A program made the position numbers and the translations under genes. Below are positions 36,714-49,656 of a stretch of 64,000 nt of DNA, piece by piece. The stretch spans positions 27,663,872 through 27,727,871 of the forward strand of contig JACDQD010000004.1 in the NCBI GenBank assembly GCA_019843655.1. The letters run 5' to 3'. The stretch is from Lethocerus indicus (lineage: Eukaryota > Arthropoda > Insecta > Hemiptera > Belostomatidae). How positions within the stretch are numbered: position 1 is the stretch's first letter; the number at the start of each line of letters is the position of its first letter. The notes under the pieces are model-generated. The model was not told the DNA's origin and ran no database searches. It saw only the letters and a program-made list of their open reading frames with translations.

Positions 36714-39627
36714 CTATCTCCTGGAAGGCTTCTGGGCACTGTAGGCCAGGGTGTGGGCAACGTTGTTGGAATAGGCTCCGTGGGCGTCTCCGTAGCTCTC
36801 CCAGGCGCCGCCGCCGCCGCCGCCGCCTCCGCTGTAGCTGCCGCCGAAAGCGGGCCCGGCCCAACCGTGGTGACCGACCTCGTGCACCTAAATCAATTTA
36901 AAAAAAATTATTTATATAATTGCTGTCGTTCTTCTTTGTTCTGTCTAGATGCTCTGCTCTATGATTTAACAAGAAATATGTGGATACTATCGTTCACCGA
37001 ATGCTATGACAGTATAACGCCTAAGTAAATTTCAATACTTGAGTACATCCCTGGCATCACCAGGGAAGTTTAAGTTGCATAAAAATTTGGCGAACTGAAT
37101 CGGAAGAGTCTTACCTCGTGGTGTGGTTGGTGCTGCTGCGACAGGAGTTTCTTGATGGCGACGAAGCCCGCTATGGCCAGCGACAGAAGGGAGGCCAACA
37201 GGGCCTTCTTGGCGATAAGCGCGATCGCGAAATAGGCCAGAACCATAAAGGCGGACAGCTTCAGCTTCAACCCGAGCAACAGGGGCAACAGAGCCTTCAG
37301 CAGCTTCTTCTTCTTGCCACGGCCTTCAATCAAATCAAATAAACATCTTTATAAATAATGGAAAGAGATAAAAACTTCTTTAGAAAACAATGGTAGACGA
37401 TTGCAGGTCTCAGGCAAAATAAAAAAAGAATTGTAGACTAAATCACAACTGAGTTTATATTAACGTGTATCTATAGTGTTACATATTAATGAAAACTGGT
37501 AAAATATGCGCGAGAACGTTGCATCGGACAATAAATAGATTTTCCCATTGCAATTGTTCTACCATTCCTGAAGACCTACCTGTTACTTCCGGTTCGTGGG
37601 AATTGTGTATGTCCCATTTCTTGTTTCTTCCGTAATGCGTTTACTCTTATTTGTGACCAAATGAAAATAATTCGATTAGATTGGCACCGAATTTATTTCC
37701 TCTCGGAATTCCTCCCGTGAATACATTTTCCTATATAATTAAATCCATTCCGTCTAGAAGTTAGGTAAAGGGCGCTACGGTTAAAGTGTGTTAGACATTT
37801 TTACCGACATGGTTTAGTACCTGTTAAACGCAGGTACTTTTGCCGCGCAATTAGTTCGAAGTAATTGGCTCAATTTATAAACTAATGGCGGCATTTGCCG
37901 CCGCTAATGAGCTTCGACGGCCACGGTCGTGTCTCTAGTGCGGCGGTCAGGGGTATTTATCGCTGACCGGTACAACGGTTACCGTTTTAAGAACCGGAAC
38001 AGGGTTCCCCCAACTACTTTACTATGTTCAATCTTAGCGTGTTCTATTTCGAAATGGTATAATGCTTCCAACATTCCCCTCGTGAGGCTTCAATCTCCCT
38101 ACAGTGTTTCAGTATAAAATTCAGATCAGACATAAACAGTTTACGTCAAAATAAATGAAAAGTTTTATAATGTTTTAAAACGTTTTTTAATAAAATTTTG
38201 ATAATATGGTACTCCAGGGTTTGGACACTATTTCGACTTACGTGACTTTATGCGCGTGCTTAAATCCCTCAATATGAAATTAGGTTTCGATGAGAATAAG
38301 CAAAATTTCATTGTTGAGCATTGAAGTAAGTCCATGAAGAAGAGATCATATCCTGGTCTCCACCTAGCCTGAATATAAGTCTAACCCGTTTGCTCCGAAA
38401 CCGGATCACATAAAATTCATTTTCCTGATAATATGTCGGTGGATATATAACGAACAATTCTGCCGGAGGAATCATCTCAAATTACTATTTACAGAGCCAG
38501 AGTCCTGAAACCTGTTTGTAAAATAACACTTCGAGAACAAGTATTTGTATGTAATTTACAACGCTCTGAAGTGGATACTCGATTCAATATAGGCTGTTCT
38601 CAACGCCAGTTTTAATTTTCAACATTCGAATTACTTCTGGAGCACAATTTAATATTTTCTTGTTGTAAAATAGAAGGCTCTGCAAATATAATAACAAAAT
38701 GATGATCTTTTTCTTCAGTTTAATTAGGAGTAAATATGTTTCTTAGTTAATACATGGAGAAGTACTAAAAATGTATGTACTGCAGTTACTTAAGAAATTT
38801 TAAATAATATTGGTTGTTTAGGCTTGTTTGAATATACAAAACCAATTTTGATATGTAATATGATAGTTGATTGTACGAGGTAAATTTTAACGAAATTTTA
38901 TTTAATATTTTCTAATATAACTTTTTATTGTGGTTCCATTATAAAGATTTTATGGTAAAAATTATGATTTATTCAGCCCTTAATATATATTGTACAGACC
39001 TCCTCCCCCTGAATGGGGATGAAATCATTAGCGGCCGAAGAAAATGACCCTTAAATAAGGATCTTCTTGCCGGAATCGATCTACCCCATTTTTGTGAATT
39101 ATAATAGTTCTAATTCGTTATAAAGAGTTTAACGCGCAATTATTTGGACCGACTTTATAACATTTATCCGCGTTGAATGTAATAATAAGTTACTGACCTT
39201 CCTCGGACATAAAGGAGGCGAAGTTGTCTTTGAGCTGTTGCGGTAGTGCATCGGCAATGGCCCTGGTCGCCTGGGAGGCCTGTTCAACGATAGGGGCCAA
39301 ATTCCAGTTGAGCTTCCTCTCCTCGAAGAGGCCGAAAAGTCCATCGACGGCGTACTCCTCGAGGGCCTCTTCGCGGCGCTCGACATCTTGGGCGCCGATC
39401 ACGTTCTGTTCGAGGCTCCTCGCGTGAGCGCTCCTGTCGCCGCCGGCCGAGGGCTCCTTGACAAGGGCCAGCCCGCCCAACAGCTCTATCTTATCCTGGC
39501 CGAAGAACGACCTCGCCTCCCTGAACAGCTCCACCTGGACGCACGAGATTGAGTCCCTCTTGAGGCATTGCTCGAGGTCGAGGGCGCGGGCCAGGCCCAC
39601 CAGGAGGAAAAACAGGAGAGTCTTCAT
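36714..39627 (-). CDS. Osiris family protein (DUF1676), complete, three exons, Osi8-like (tentative)
   Basis: Exons on the minus strand are 39198-39627, 37115-37323 and 36714-36887. All junctions are GT-AG, and the joined frame is 813 nt, or 270 aa plus stop. Seen: signal peptide at residues 1-15 (TLLFFLLVGLARA). A CX7C pair (C21, C29) lies in QCLKRDSISC, then SFFGQDKIELLGG and an acidic region. KKKK at 147-150 begins the DUF1676 core, whose hydrophobic stretch runs to about residue 200 and ends IKKLLSQQ. The last exon encodes a His/Gly/aromatic tail with eight consecutive Gly and AHTLAY at 257-262. It is paralogous to the first Osiris gene: same cysteine spacing, same KKLLSQQH end of the core, same intron before the core. 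Role known from the family: a membrane or endosomal protein of cuticle-secreting epithelia. The Osi8 label is a guess based on the CVQ..LF motif and on being adjacent to an Osi9-like gene. Confidence 0.93.
36888..37114 (-). other. Intron 2 of the second Osiris gene
   Basis: This 227-nt phase-0 intron has donor CACGAG|GTAAGA and acceptor TTGATTTAG|GTG. It separates the DUF1676 core from the Gly/His tail exon. Without it the frame would run to VRLFRF and stop, losing the AHTLAY motif. Confidence 0.88.
37324..39197 (-). other. Long phase-1 intron 1 of the second Osiris gene
   Basis: This 1,874-nt intron has donor GAAG|GTCAGT and acceptor GATTGAAG|GC. It interrupts a Gly codon after its first base, immediately before RGKKKKLLK. 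It is AT-rich and I see no supported gene in it. Position and phase match the long intron of the first Osiris gene, so the two are probably the same ancestral intron. Confidence 0.88.
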
Positions 39628-39652
39628 GGCGCCGTGGTTGGAGCAAGTATGC

Positions 39653-39685
39653 GGTGGGTGGACTTAGCGAGGGCCCCTTATATAG
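39653..39685 (-). promoter_or_regulatory. TATA box and predicted start of the second Osiris gene
   Basis: TATATAAG on the minus strand (39684-39677) places the expected transcription start near 39653, leaving a 5' leader of roughly 26 nt before the ATG at 39627. No strong initiator consensus is visible at that position, so the exact start is approximate. Confidence 0.7.
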
Positions 39686-39697
39686 GCGCGCTCCCCC

Positions 39698-39725
39698 CCC
39701 TACACCGGCTCTCCCATCTGGGTCA
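39698..39725 (-). promoter_or_regulatory. Shared proximal promoter module, copy 2 (TGACCC half-site plus GCCGGTG..TAGGG)
   Basis: In the sense direction it reads TGACCCAGAT, GGGAGA, GCCGGTG and TAGGG. The half-site A lies 41 nt from the first T of TATA, against 36 nt in the first Osiris gene. Order, orientation and spacing match the copy at 4871-4895. Confidence 0.5.
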
Positions 39726-40351
39726 CTTACACCCGGCCCTACACAGCTCGGTCCTTCCTTAGGACTCCACTAATTATAATACACACACCTATGGTCCTAG
39801 GCTATGAAACAAACAAAATACGGCAAGTTCTGCTTTGGTAAGACCAAATGCTTTATTCTAATCCTACTCAGAAACATTATATAGCGAAGGGTCTTTCAAT
39901 TCTGTTATAAATAATATGGTGTACTAAACAGTTTAATATATTTATTTAATATAGTAGATTAAAACATGATTTATTAGTTTAACAATTGTCAACAAAATGA
40001 TAAATGACAATGTTTTCAGATCTGTCGTCGTAATGTTTTCTTTCCGTTTGTTCTTCATTATCGAATGGTGGCCATATCAGCGACAGAGAGTTTATTGCAA
40101 GAGTGATGATTTTTGCAAGTAATTTATAGCAGTGGTAGATTTTCAATAGGATGAAACGATTTTATGAGTTAAGAATTTACACCGTTTTGTAAATAAAACT
40201 GATAATAATTCATACTAACGTTATAGTAGTCTTGATGTTTCATTTTTCTGTAACTGTTTGTCAACTCTTAAGAAAATAAAGTGGAATACCCCACCATTTG
40301 GTGTTCTGCGAATGTTCAAGTAAATACGGTTCTTGTGATCCTCTGAAAAGC

Positions 40352-40385
40352 TACTGAGGATGTCGAGTGACCGAAACCGGTCTAA
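40352..40385 (+). repeat. TE-type tail motif with hammerhead-like spacing, copy A
   Basis: CTGAGGA, T, a 3-bp stem GTC/GAC around GAGT, then C and GAAACCGGTC. The order resembles a hammerhead core (CUGANGA, stem II, GAAA), but an extra T and C sit beside the stem, unlike the canonical ribozyme. Confidence 0.4.
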
Positions 40386-41853
40386 CAAAAAACCGAACCA
40401 GAGAGCGGAGACAGAAGATGACCATAATATCTGTGGAAATACTAACTAGTCCATAACCAATTCACTGTCCGTATGAAAAAAGGCACAAAAAATGTGATCC
40501 CGGACTCAGACGAATCCGAGATAATTGAAAGTCCACTGAGCAGAAATTTTACTGCAATTTTAATACGCGCGTTGTATTTAATCGAATATTCCTGTTGCAT
40601 ACAAATTACTAGCATGAATACAAATATGGGACATCAGTGCATGTCCAGTTCTCCCGGAAATGAAAAACCAACTGGATTCAAATTTAGAGCTTACAATTTG
40701 AAACCTTAGCTACAATCTCTCTAGATCAAGGTTGATATTCATATTTATTTAATATAGAAATGAACATGTAACAGAATACGCGCATATGCTCATAAATAAA
40801 TAAAGGTCTGGTATATCGTCGAATAATAAAAATCATCGTGTTTTAACTTTTGACCCGGAATGAAATTTAGATAGTTGTAAGGAAGCTGAACATTAGTTTG
40901 TGAAAATAAAACTTTTTATTTTCGCGCACCATATTTTATTACTGATCTCGCTGCGTCAGAAACATCCGAGTGCAGCCCAAGTCCGACTTTCAACTTCAAG
41001 TCCAATAGAGAAATTCCGACTGACCCTTTTCAAACCGGAGGGACGGTCGGAGTAGAGGAAGAGCGCGAAAGAGAAAGTAGTGGCCAAGGGATAATCGCGG
41101 AGGCAGAGCCCACTGAGTACTGTGTTGCACTTTCTATGCCCAGTTTGTTTTTCATATGGCCTCTACACTGCGGGTCACCGTGGAACGAGTCATACCCGCT
41201 CGCCGCGAAGCCCTGTACCGTTGAGTTTCTTCGGCCCCTTTTGCTCAGCTTCGGTACGGTTTTTTTCTAGAAAGTCCTGACTCTCGGTCGGGATAAGACT
41301 TGAGCTCGGATAAAACTGGGCGATAACATTTAAATTCATCGTATAATCGCACTTTCTGTGTCCTCTGCCTCTTGCAGTATCATGTCTGTTAGAAAGGAAT
41401 CCTTCGCATTGAAGTTTTTCAATTTAATTCCCCGTGCATGGCCTGATTATTGCAGCTTCTATTATTCATCGTCAAAACAAGGTAACGCCGAATGTAGTTC
41501 TAACACACAACTAAATTTCCTCATACAATATATCTTATGAATAATAGTGATAATGAACTGTGAATAATAAACAGTACATTATCGTTCATAATACAACTTT
41601 TCATTAAGACTAATTTCGTTTACACTTTAATAACCAAAAATATGTTTCACATCAATCATAGTTTTCCCCATCTGAACTTCGTTCTTATCCCACCATTAAA
41701 GTCACTCAAGAATTCTGCAGCCGGCTCCCGAACCGCCATATATACATTAACCCCTTATAGCCCTATTATATACAAATACTTTGGTATAATGACCGCTAAA
41801 AACTATGTATATAACATTACCTTATTACATTCGTAATTAGTGAAGCAATGATA

Positions 41854-41885
41854 CCGACGATGGCCAAAAGCCGAAACCGGACTAC
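41854..41885 (+). repeat. TE-type tail motif with hammerhead-like spacing, copy B
   Basis: CCGACGA, T, stem GGC/GCC around CAAAA, then GAAACCGGAC. The second half matches copy A closely, and the bulged T is again present. Confidence 0.4.
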
Positions 41886-44589
41886 GTTGTAACGAAGTAG
41901 GACTGCAGCCACAGTATATAGTAAGAGTGATAATGTATAAATTCAGTCGTTTGTCATGTTTTATATAAAAATTTTGTAAATAATAATTTCACCTTAAGCT
42001 GAGATGTAAGGGATACGAAAACAAAAATGTATAAACCTAATGGTTAAAGGCTCCACCGAAAAATCGAGTCCACTTTGAGTAATGATTTCAGAGGATTATT
42101 TATAACGGTTAAACGCCTAGATGTGTGGCCTACATAAGTTTTGTGGACCGGACGGGGGGGGAAATGAGTGAACGCGCGGCGGTATCGTAGGAGGCGGTGA
42201 ACCGATATGAGAAAAAGCCACCTGAGTCACCTCTTTGGTATGTTTAACTTTGACCCACATCCGCACTTTCATCTGGTACTTACACCGCCAATCTGATTAA
42301 TTATTTATGCGACATAATCTTAGAGATTCGAGTAAAATTATGCCTTCACTGCTTCTTTTAGTTTAGCAATAATTACTTGAAACGTTAGGAAATTTCATAC
42401 TAGGGAGCTTGTAATAAATGGGTCGAATTAATAGAAGGAAATTATTGTAACAGCCTTCTCAACACTTTTAACTTAGTGCTTCGTATGTGTTGTCAGCACA
42501 TTAAGGTCTGATCCTTTTTCTTTGACAAAAGGTAATGGAATTTATTAGTTTTTTCGGAACTGTTAATTAATGTATTCAACTATTATTAAATAAATAAGAA
42601 ACATGAAAATAGACAGAATTTTAAAACCTTTTTCATATGTTTTTCTATAATTTTCATTATTTCGTCTGATCATTTTTTTGGGCCTTATCATTGTCGTTCA
42701 TTCATTAAATACCAATAGTGCGTCAATGTGCTGTATGTGAGTTACTACAGAACATAGTTAACAATTAAAACTCTCTGAGAATTGCTGTTTCACGAGACTA
42801 AGTCTAAGAATACGAAAGTGCACGGTATCAATCTCAATTTTTTTGATCCAGTTTCGGCTCCATTAAACAACTAGGCAACAATTAATTCAGACTTTGTAGA
42901 TTAGTGGAGAAGAACAGTACCGGACGGATTGAACAATAAATGCAGATCACGTTTTATACATTTGATTTTATTATCCGGTTATAAATGAAGATTCATTTGT
43001 GAGGATCTCGTTCTCTGTTTCTGCTGAATTTCACATTTTTTCGAGTACAAATTAGGAATCCTTTTTTTAAATTATATTAAACTGTTATTGAGAGTACTGA
43101 TTAAGATTAATTCGTTTTTATTTTTTCAATTCCGATCGAAATGAATATTTTAATAGGTAGCGAATGTAAAGTTTTCATATGCAAAGAATGACATATTCAT
43201 TTTTAAAATGTATTGCTGGGAATAACTTGATACACATTACCAGCTATTGGGTTTTCTTCAGATTTTAAAGTGAATTATTTCACTTTCTAACTCTGCTTGT
43301 GCAGCAGACCTTTATACATAAATGGAGCCTACAAACTTTCATAGATTCATTTACCAAGCCGGTTATGTTCCTAGTGGAAGAACTGCATTAACGATTTAAT
43401 AAATGGCACATACTTACCACATTTATTACCAATTTAGTTAATTATACCTGAATAGGATACTTGCCAAATTATTAATCGACTTGTTCATGCAGTTAAATTA
43501 ACTTGATGCGCCCCATTAAAAAAAATTACGAACCCTTTTAAAGAGCATAATTAAAACTACGCTAGAGAGTATAAAAATTAAATGGGTACATTTATTTCGT
43601 GCTGTGAACCTACAATTCGTTTACTGCTATTCATGACAATATTAATTAAATTTTTGTGAAAACCTAAATTAAAAATAGTAGATTTGGGATAACAGAGCTG
43701 TTGGGATAAATGAACTAATCCAGACTTAATTTGGCTTCTCCAACTGTGTTACATTCCTTTACACATGAAGTGCAGTAATGCACTTGAGCATAACCTGATG
43801 ATGATCTGCAAGTTACTGAATCTTTTATCAGTTGAAGAAACTCCTGATATCAGACTATATCGAACGATGTATATAGAATGTCAATTTTACTTCATATTTA
43901 CTTTTGACGATAGGATAATTTTTCATGTAACGTTATACTTTGAGCCTTGTGTCTATTTTTATTCGTCCTGTATTTTTTAAAGCATTACCAACCGTATGCC
44001 TATTGTTTCAACGGGCAGTTGGCCAGATAGTGCACTACAAGGTGGAGTTAGACTGATCATAATGTAATATGACTAACGATACACTTATTATTGTATAATT
44101 CATGAAATTCATTTCCCCATTCATCCCCGTTCTGGATTTATTCTGTCTGGGGGACAACTCAGGCGGAAGGAGAGGATGGACGAAATGGAGGAAAGGCGTG
44201 GGTGAATGGTAGTGGGTGGAACGTGCCGGAGACAGTGCGTCCCAGAATTTTTACGATGGGTGAAAACAAAGCCGACCCATCGGCTGAATCAGGGACACAG
44301 ATATGGCCCGCTGCTCTGCTATAAACCTGCTGGCCTTCCTTTTCTTCGGCGGCCTTACACTTCAAACTGTCTTGAATTGTGCAAATCATATTCTGTTTTA
44401 TTCAATATTAAATCGGCCAAGCGTTCTTTATATGCAGGTGTCTATATTTAACCTGAGACATTAAAATATAACACTTTCTAAAAGATACTGTTATAACAAT
44501 CCTTCTCGTATTTCATTATTAAATTGTCTCCATTATTATAATCCTGTAATAATAGTTAAGTGGACAGATTTAATGAAGTATTCAAAGAA

Positions 44590-44590
<1 letters not shown>

Positions 44591-44641
<51 letters not shown>
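44591..44641. repeat. (TA)n microsatellite
   Basis: About 50 nt of uninterrupted TA dinucleotides. Confidence 0.97.
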
Positions 44642-44643
<2 letters not shown>

Positions 44644-47600
44644 TTGTGGTGGTAGTTTGTGCTGCCGTCAACCGTAACTGGTATGTTTATCAGACTTAAA
44701 ATTTTAGAGGATGGCATGTTTATTATGTCATCTATCTTGTTTCAACTAGGTAAAAGGTACTTCTGGAAATACTACGGAAATTTACTATTTATAATTTCTA
44801 GTCAAGTCTACCAAGTATTAGTAGTACTAAATATTTTAACGAATTTATACACCAATTAATTTATGTATCAAAGTGGCCCTTGACTGACTCTGAAGACTTA
44901 TAAAAACTCCTTTGCTCCTAATATTCCTAATGCTAATTACTCCTAATGATAATGCTTTGCTTTAACTCTTCAATCCGTAATTAAAAAGAAATTAATTTTT
45001 TAATTGAAACTTCTTATTCAAGTTTGACTTGCGGAAAATTGAGAAGCTTATAGGAAAATGTCTTTAAACACATAAGCCTCTTAAAATTTAAGCTTGCAAT
45101 TTTAATTAGTTAGAAGTCAATTAAGTATATCCTTCTACTGCCCTCCCATCTTGGTCTACATTCGTCCAGTCGATTTCACGCATGAATCTCCCAAAGCTTA
45201 ATTCAACTCCTTTATCAGGCACACTGTATCGTTCCTGGGCAACTATCCGTCCGTGAAGAGACGACGCCAGCGGTCTACGACTTCCCACTGGTGGTAACCG
45301 CTGTGTCCTCCCCATTAAAATTCCAGAATAACTATATTTTCATGTCTAGGAACCCGTCGGGCCCACAGGACGCGGCGCGAATAGTCCGAATGGTCCTCTC
45401 TGGGGAGAACACTGGTCCCGTTAGAGCGGCATTCGAATCCGACGCAGCCTTCAAGATTTAAACCGTCGCGCAGATATATGACTTTCTGTAAAATACTGTT
45501 AGAATAATCTTGCCGGTTTTTAACGTTTCAGTAGTCTCCATTCATTGCCGTCAGATTACTAGGATAGTAGACTAATACGATGTCAACATGTGGATATATT
45601 TCAACAAAAATAAATTTACCATGCTCCTGAAATAATAATAAAAGTTAACTATGAGGCAAGTAACTATAACACAAAAAGTACCTGGGTTCTTGTATTAATA
45701 CAAGGAAGGCTGATATGAGAGATGTTTTAATAAAAATGTTGGAACATCACTCGTACGTGTCTTACTTTAAATTTTATACTGGGTAACATTAAATTGGTAA
45801 ATTGACAGTCTATAAATAGGTACTTCGAAATATTACCTTAGAGCCAAAAGGTTCTTGCGTTCCGTACAATATTCGATTTAAATAGTGATTTATATGGCCA
45901 GAAAAATTTATTGAAATAAAACAATAAAATATACTAGACTTTAATGAACAGGTTGAAGCATTAGGAAAATTGAATTCTGAGTTTCGTATGGAGTAATTGT
46001 ACAAGTCGAGTTGTGATTTGCACTCTGGGCGTTAAGAACAAGGCTCGGAAGGGCGGCCTACGCAACTGGGGTGACCTGGTCACCTCTTTATCCGCCCCGA
46101 GCGCGAATTCAACGATTCTTAGCGCGAGTGTCGTTCTCAGCGCTGATCGACTGAAACAGCCAATTAATATCGCAGTCCGTGGGGTGTAAGACGAAGCGCA
46201 GGGGGTGGCACACTTGTACCGCACAGTATGCGCCTCGTATCTTGAGTAACTTTGTACCAGAGTCAATATTGACGAGTGGAGTCCCAAGTCGCAACAGTTT
46301 CCTGTTACTAATTTCAATTTAACATTGAACATTCATCACACGCCCGTAAAGATACGCCTCAGTAAATATGATACTCATTTTGATAATATTATCTAGATAA
46401 GATTTCCAGAAAGAAACTATTATAATGTCAAGAAATATAACCGTGCTGTTGGCTTCATTGAAATACATTTCACATCAACAGTCTGTAAGCACGCCCTCGA
46501 GAAATGAGACTATATCCTACTTTGTCTGATATAGGATTCCGGCTTCTTTTATTTCTTGATGAATACTTACGGAAGTAGTTTTCATAATAAGAACCGAGTG
46601 AACTGGGGTGATGGATTTATTTTCCCCGATCGGTGACCTGAATTGATCTCGACGGTTTCTCCAGTTGCCGGTCCCCGTCTTATGACCTTATCCACCGAGG
46701 TTAAAATTCCGCTGAGATGATGGAAGAATACACTCAACAAAATAATACTTTTCATTTTAGCCAAATAATTATTACTCTATTGTATGACATTTAGACGAAC
46801 TTATGTAAGATTCGAGGAAGAATGTCTTGTAGTATTCATGAGATCGGCTTCTCGCCATCGTCTACCAGAGCTAAGTGAAAATAAAGCTGAAAAGTTGAAA
46901 TTAAAAATAAGAAAAAAAACGAGAAAGTAGAACTTCGATCAGAAAACCGAGCATAGGTGAAAACTGTTCTTTTTTTGTCGCTCAGGTTGGCGGACCTATA
47001 ATTGTGGGCGCTCGAAATTTCCAACCGTATTTGAAAACGGTATCGGTTCTCTGCTCCAGCAACACGTGACCTCAGGAAAAAGAAACTGCCGAAGGAGACC
47101 ACCAAAAATATTTGTATTTCATATTTCACACCGGTAATAAAAACGGTTGACTGAAAAAAATGTGCGATAAAAGTGTATAATGTTTTCGCGCGAGATTTTA
47201 CTTTCAACTTTGTCCATTGAACGGAATGGACATTAACAACAGTCGAAAACTATATATTCGTAGATATTGTAAAGCCTTTGGTAAGGCTGATTTCGTTTAA
47301 TCCATGGAGAATTAGAATTAAAAAAGGTATTAATATTGTCCGGTTGTTGTTTATCCAGCATTTTCGTTGAGTTCTCTGGGCTATCTTCTCGAAATACTGA
47401 CTTTTTATAGCCCTGCTCGGTACTCACTCGAACGGGTTTCGAAGGCACGTGTTTCGAGCCGTAATCGGTTTGAACCAGTGAAGATCGCCCGGACCGCCTC
47501 AATAATAGAAACAACCGGGCGTAAGTGAACCAGATCTCGGGCCCGAGAGCGCGAAAAGTGAAATGAAAGGAAAAGCCGACCGACGATTAGAAAAGATCGG

Positions 47601-49623
47601 TCAGCGCCGTTTTGAGGCCGGGCACCGGGTAATATCGTAACTGGATAACCGCACAGTGAGCGGAAAGAGGGTCTCGTTGGACCGCAATAAGAATCTGTCC
47701 AGACCCCCAATTTGACTTCGGTCTGACCCACTCCGCAGCACTACACCGGTGTATATTCCCCGTACTCCCCGCTTCGTATGGCCGCTCTCTCGCATTTCGA
47801 TATTCGGACGCTTTCGGCGGGCGAAAAACGACGCAGTCCGGTAACGGTTAGCCGGCTGTAAGTTAGTCCACGCGACATCTACATAATCAAACATTACTTT
47901 CATGCCGGATACCACTCCTGTGCGTATTCACCATCCGCGCTCAACTTTCTCTGTAGATCTCCTTCTCCAATTGCACTTTTATCCCAGCGAGTAAATGTTA
48001 CCTATATTGTGACTATAGAAATTTCTATATCGTAATTAATAATTGGAACTGATACTTGATTTGAATCAACTTGAATGTATGTATTGACTTTTCATATTGT
48101 TCCATACTTCTGGAAATAAAGATAGAAAAGATGAGCTTTACACCTAGCTCGGCTTAGAAACTCACTAATATACCGTTCAAAATAGTGTACTTAAACTATA
48201 GTTTAAGATGCAATATAAACTGGGATTTAATTTCACGGTAAGGTAAAACCGTATAAAGTTCCCTCATGCATGAGTAAAATCGATTTCCAGAGATTGCATT
48301 TTGGTAACTGTGCATCCTCTGTGTAGAGCCGATTGGCTTTTCTGGGCCAAAACTGAGGTAAAAGCCATTTCGTAGTCTGCAATGTGGGACGTTCAGACGC
48401 ACGGGTGGGTATGCAAATTTCATCCGGGGGAAGAATAAGCACCCTTGACATTCAATGGAGGTTGAGGAACATGCTAATGAAAACGCGTTCTCAGCGTGCT
48501 ATGCTAGGCAGCGCTTTTGGGACGTGGATATTTTTTGTGAGGAATTATTAATGACGTATTCAGAATTTCTTTATTGGATTTTTCAATCTTCTACGGGCAT
48601 ACACTTCTACCTGAGCTGGGGTTAATTTATATGGCTTTCATTTCAGTCATATAATATTTAAGTAAAATAGATTTTGAAGAAATAAAATCAATGTTTACAA
48701 TGCGCAAATAATTATAAGAATCTATAGTTCGAGGCAGGAACTGTCCGTATCATAAATTGTATTATACACAAATTTTATTGCATTAACGGTGAAATGCGTA
48801 GGAGGACAATATCTAAACTTTGGGACTTTTTATTTTTAATAAAGAGACAGTCCATTTAATAATAACGGCTCCACTTTCTTACGAGGTGCGAGATAATTAT
48901 TTAAGTTTTTAATAGGTCCAAATCTATTAATTTTAATTTTCCCCCAAGACCGGAGTCATTATCGCCAATATCTCGTTGTTTTTCGGCGACCAGTAATTAT
49001 CTCGTACTGTTAGAGGGAGATTTGCTCTGGTTACCACAGCGACAAGCGCTCATTTCGCCAGACATTCGTGCCAGTAATTGCTCGAGCTTCTAATTTGAAG
49101 GCTAACTTATTCCACGAGGATGGGAAGGGATTACACTCTGAAAATTCGACTTTTCGACTTCACGAGAACATCGTGGTCATATGTCCCTTCTGGCGAGTAG
49201 TATAAACAACGGGAAGAGGATCAGTTATGCAGAATACGGTGATAGGAATATGAAGCCTAGAATTGATACAAAATTTTTAATTTATGTCAATATTATTTTA
49301 TATTCTCTGATTACACTTGTCTGTCCCCAATCGATCATTTCGTCTTAAGTTATCGTAAAGGTACGTAAAACACCTTTCTAGACTCAGCAGGCCTAAATGG
49401 AACATAGAGAATAGAAAGTAAACGTACTGGAAAATATCATGAATAAATCACTCGTGGGATTTTCCATTTCCTCTCGACTGTGTGGTATAGCGACATTAAG
49501 TACCATCATTAATAAGTCAGACTGAATTAATCTTACTGGTCAGCGGTATACCGCTATGTAAATTAGAATTTCAGCGCCACTGCAGACACTGCAGCAAGAT
49601 AACTTTATACCTTCGGTAAACGT

Positions 49624-49656
49624 AGTAACATTGTAGGAACATTGTCGTAACATTGT
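49624..49656. repeat. Three tandem 11-bp units
   Basis: AGTAACATTGT, AGGAACATTGT and CGTAACATTGT follow each other without spacer. Confidence 0.85.

Noticed and set aside
45425..45455. Possible tRNA B-box (ATTCGAATCC)
   Set aside because: No G before TTC and no T-stem pairing.
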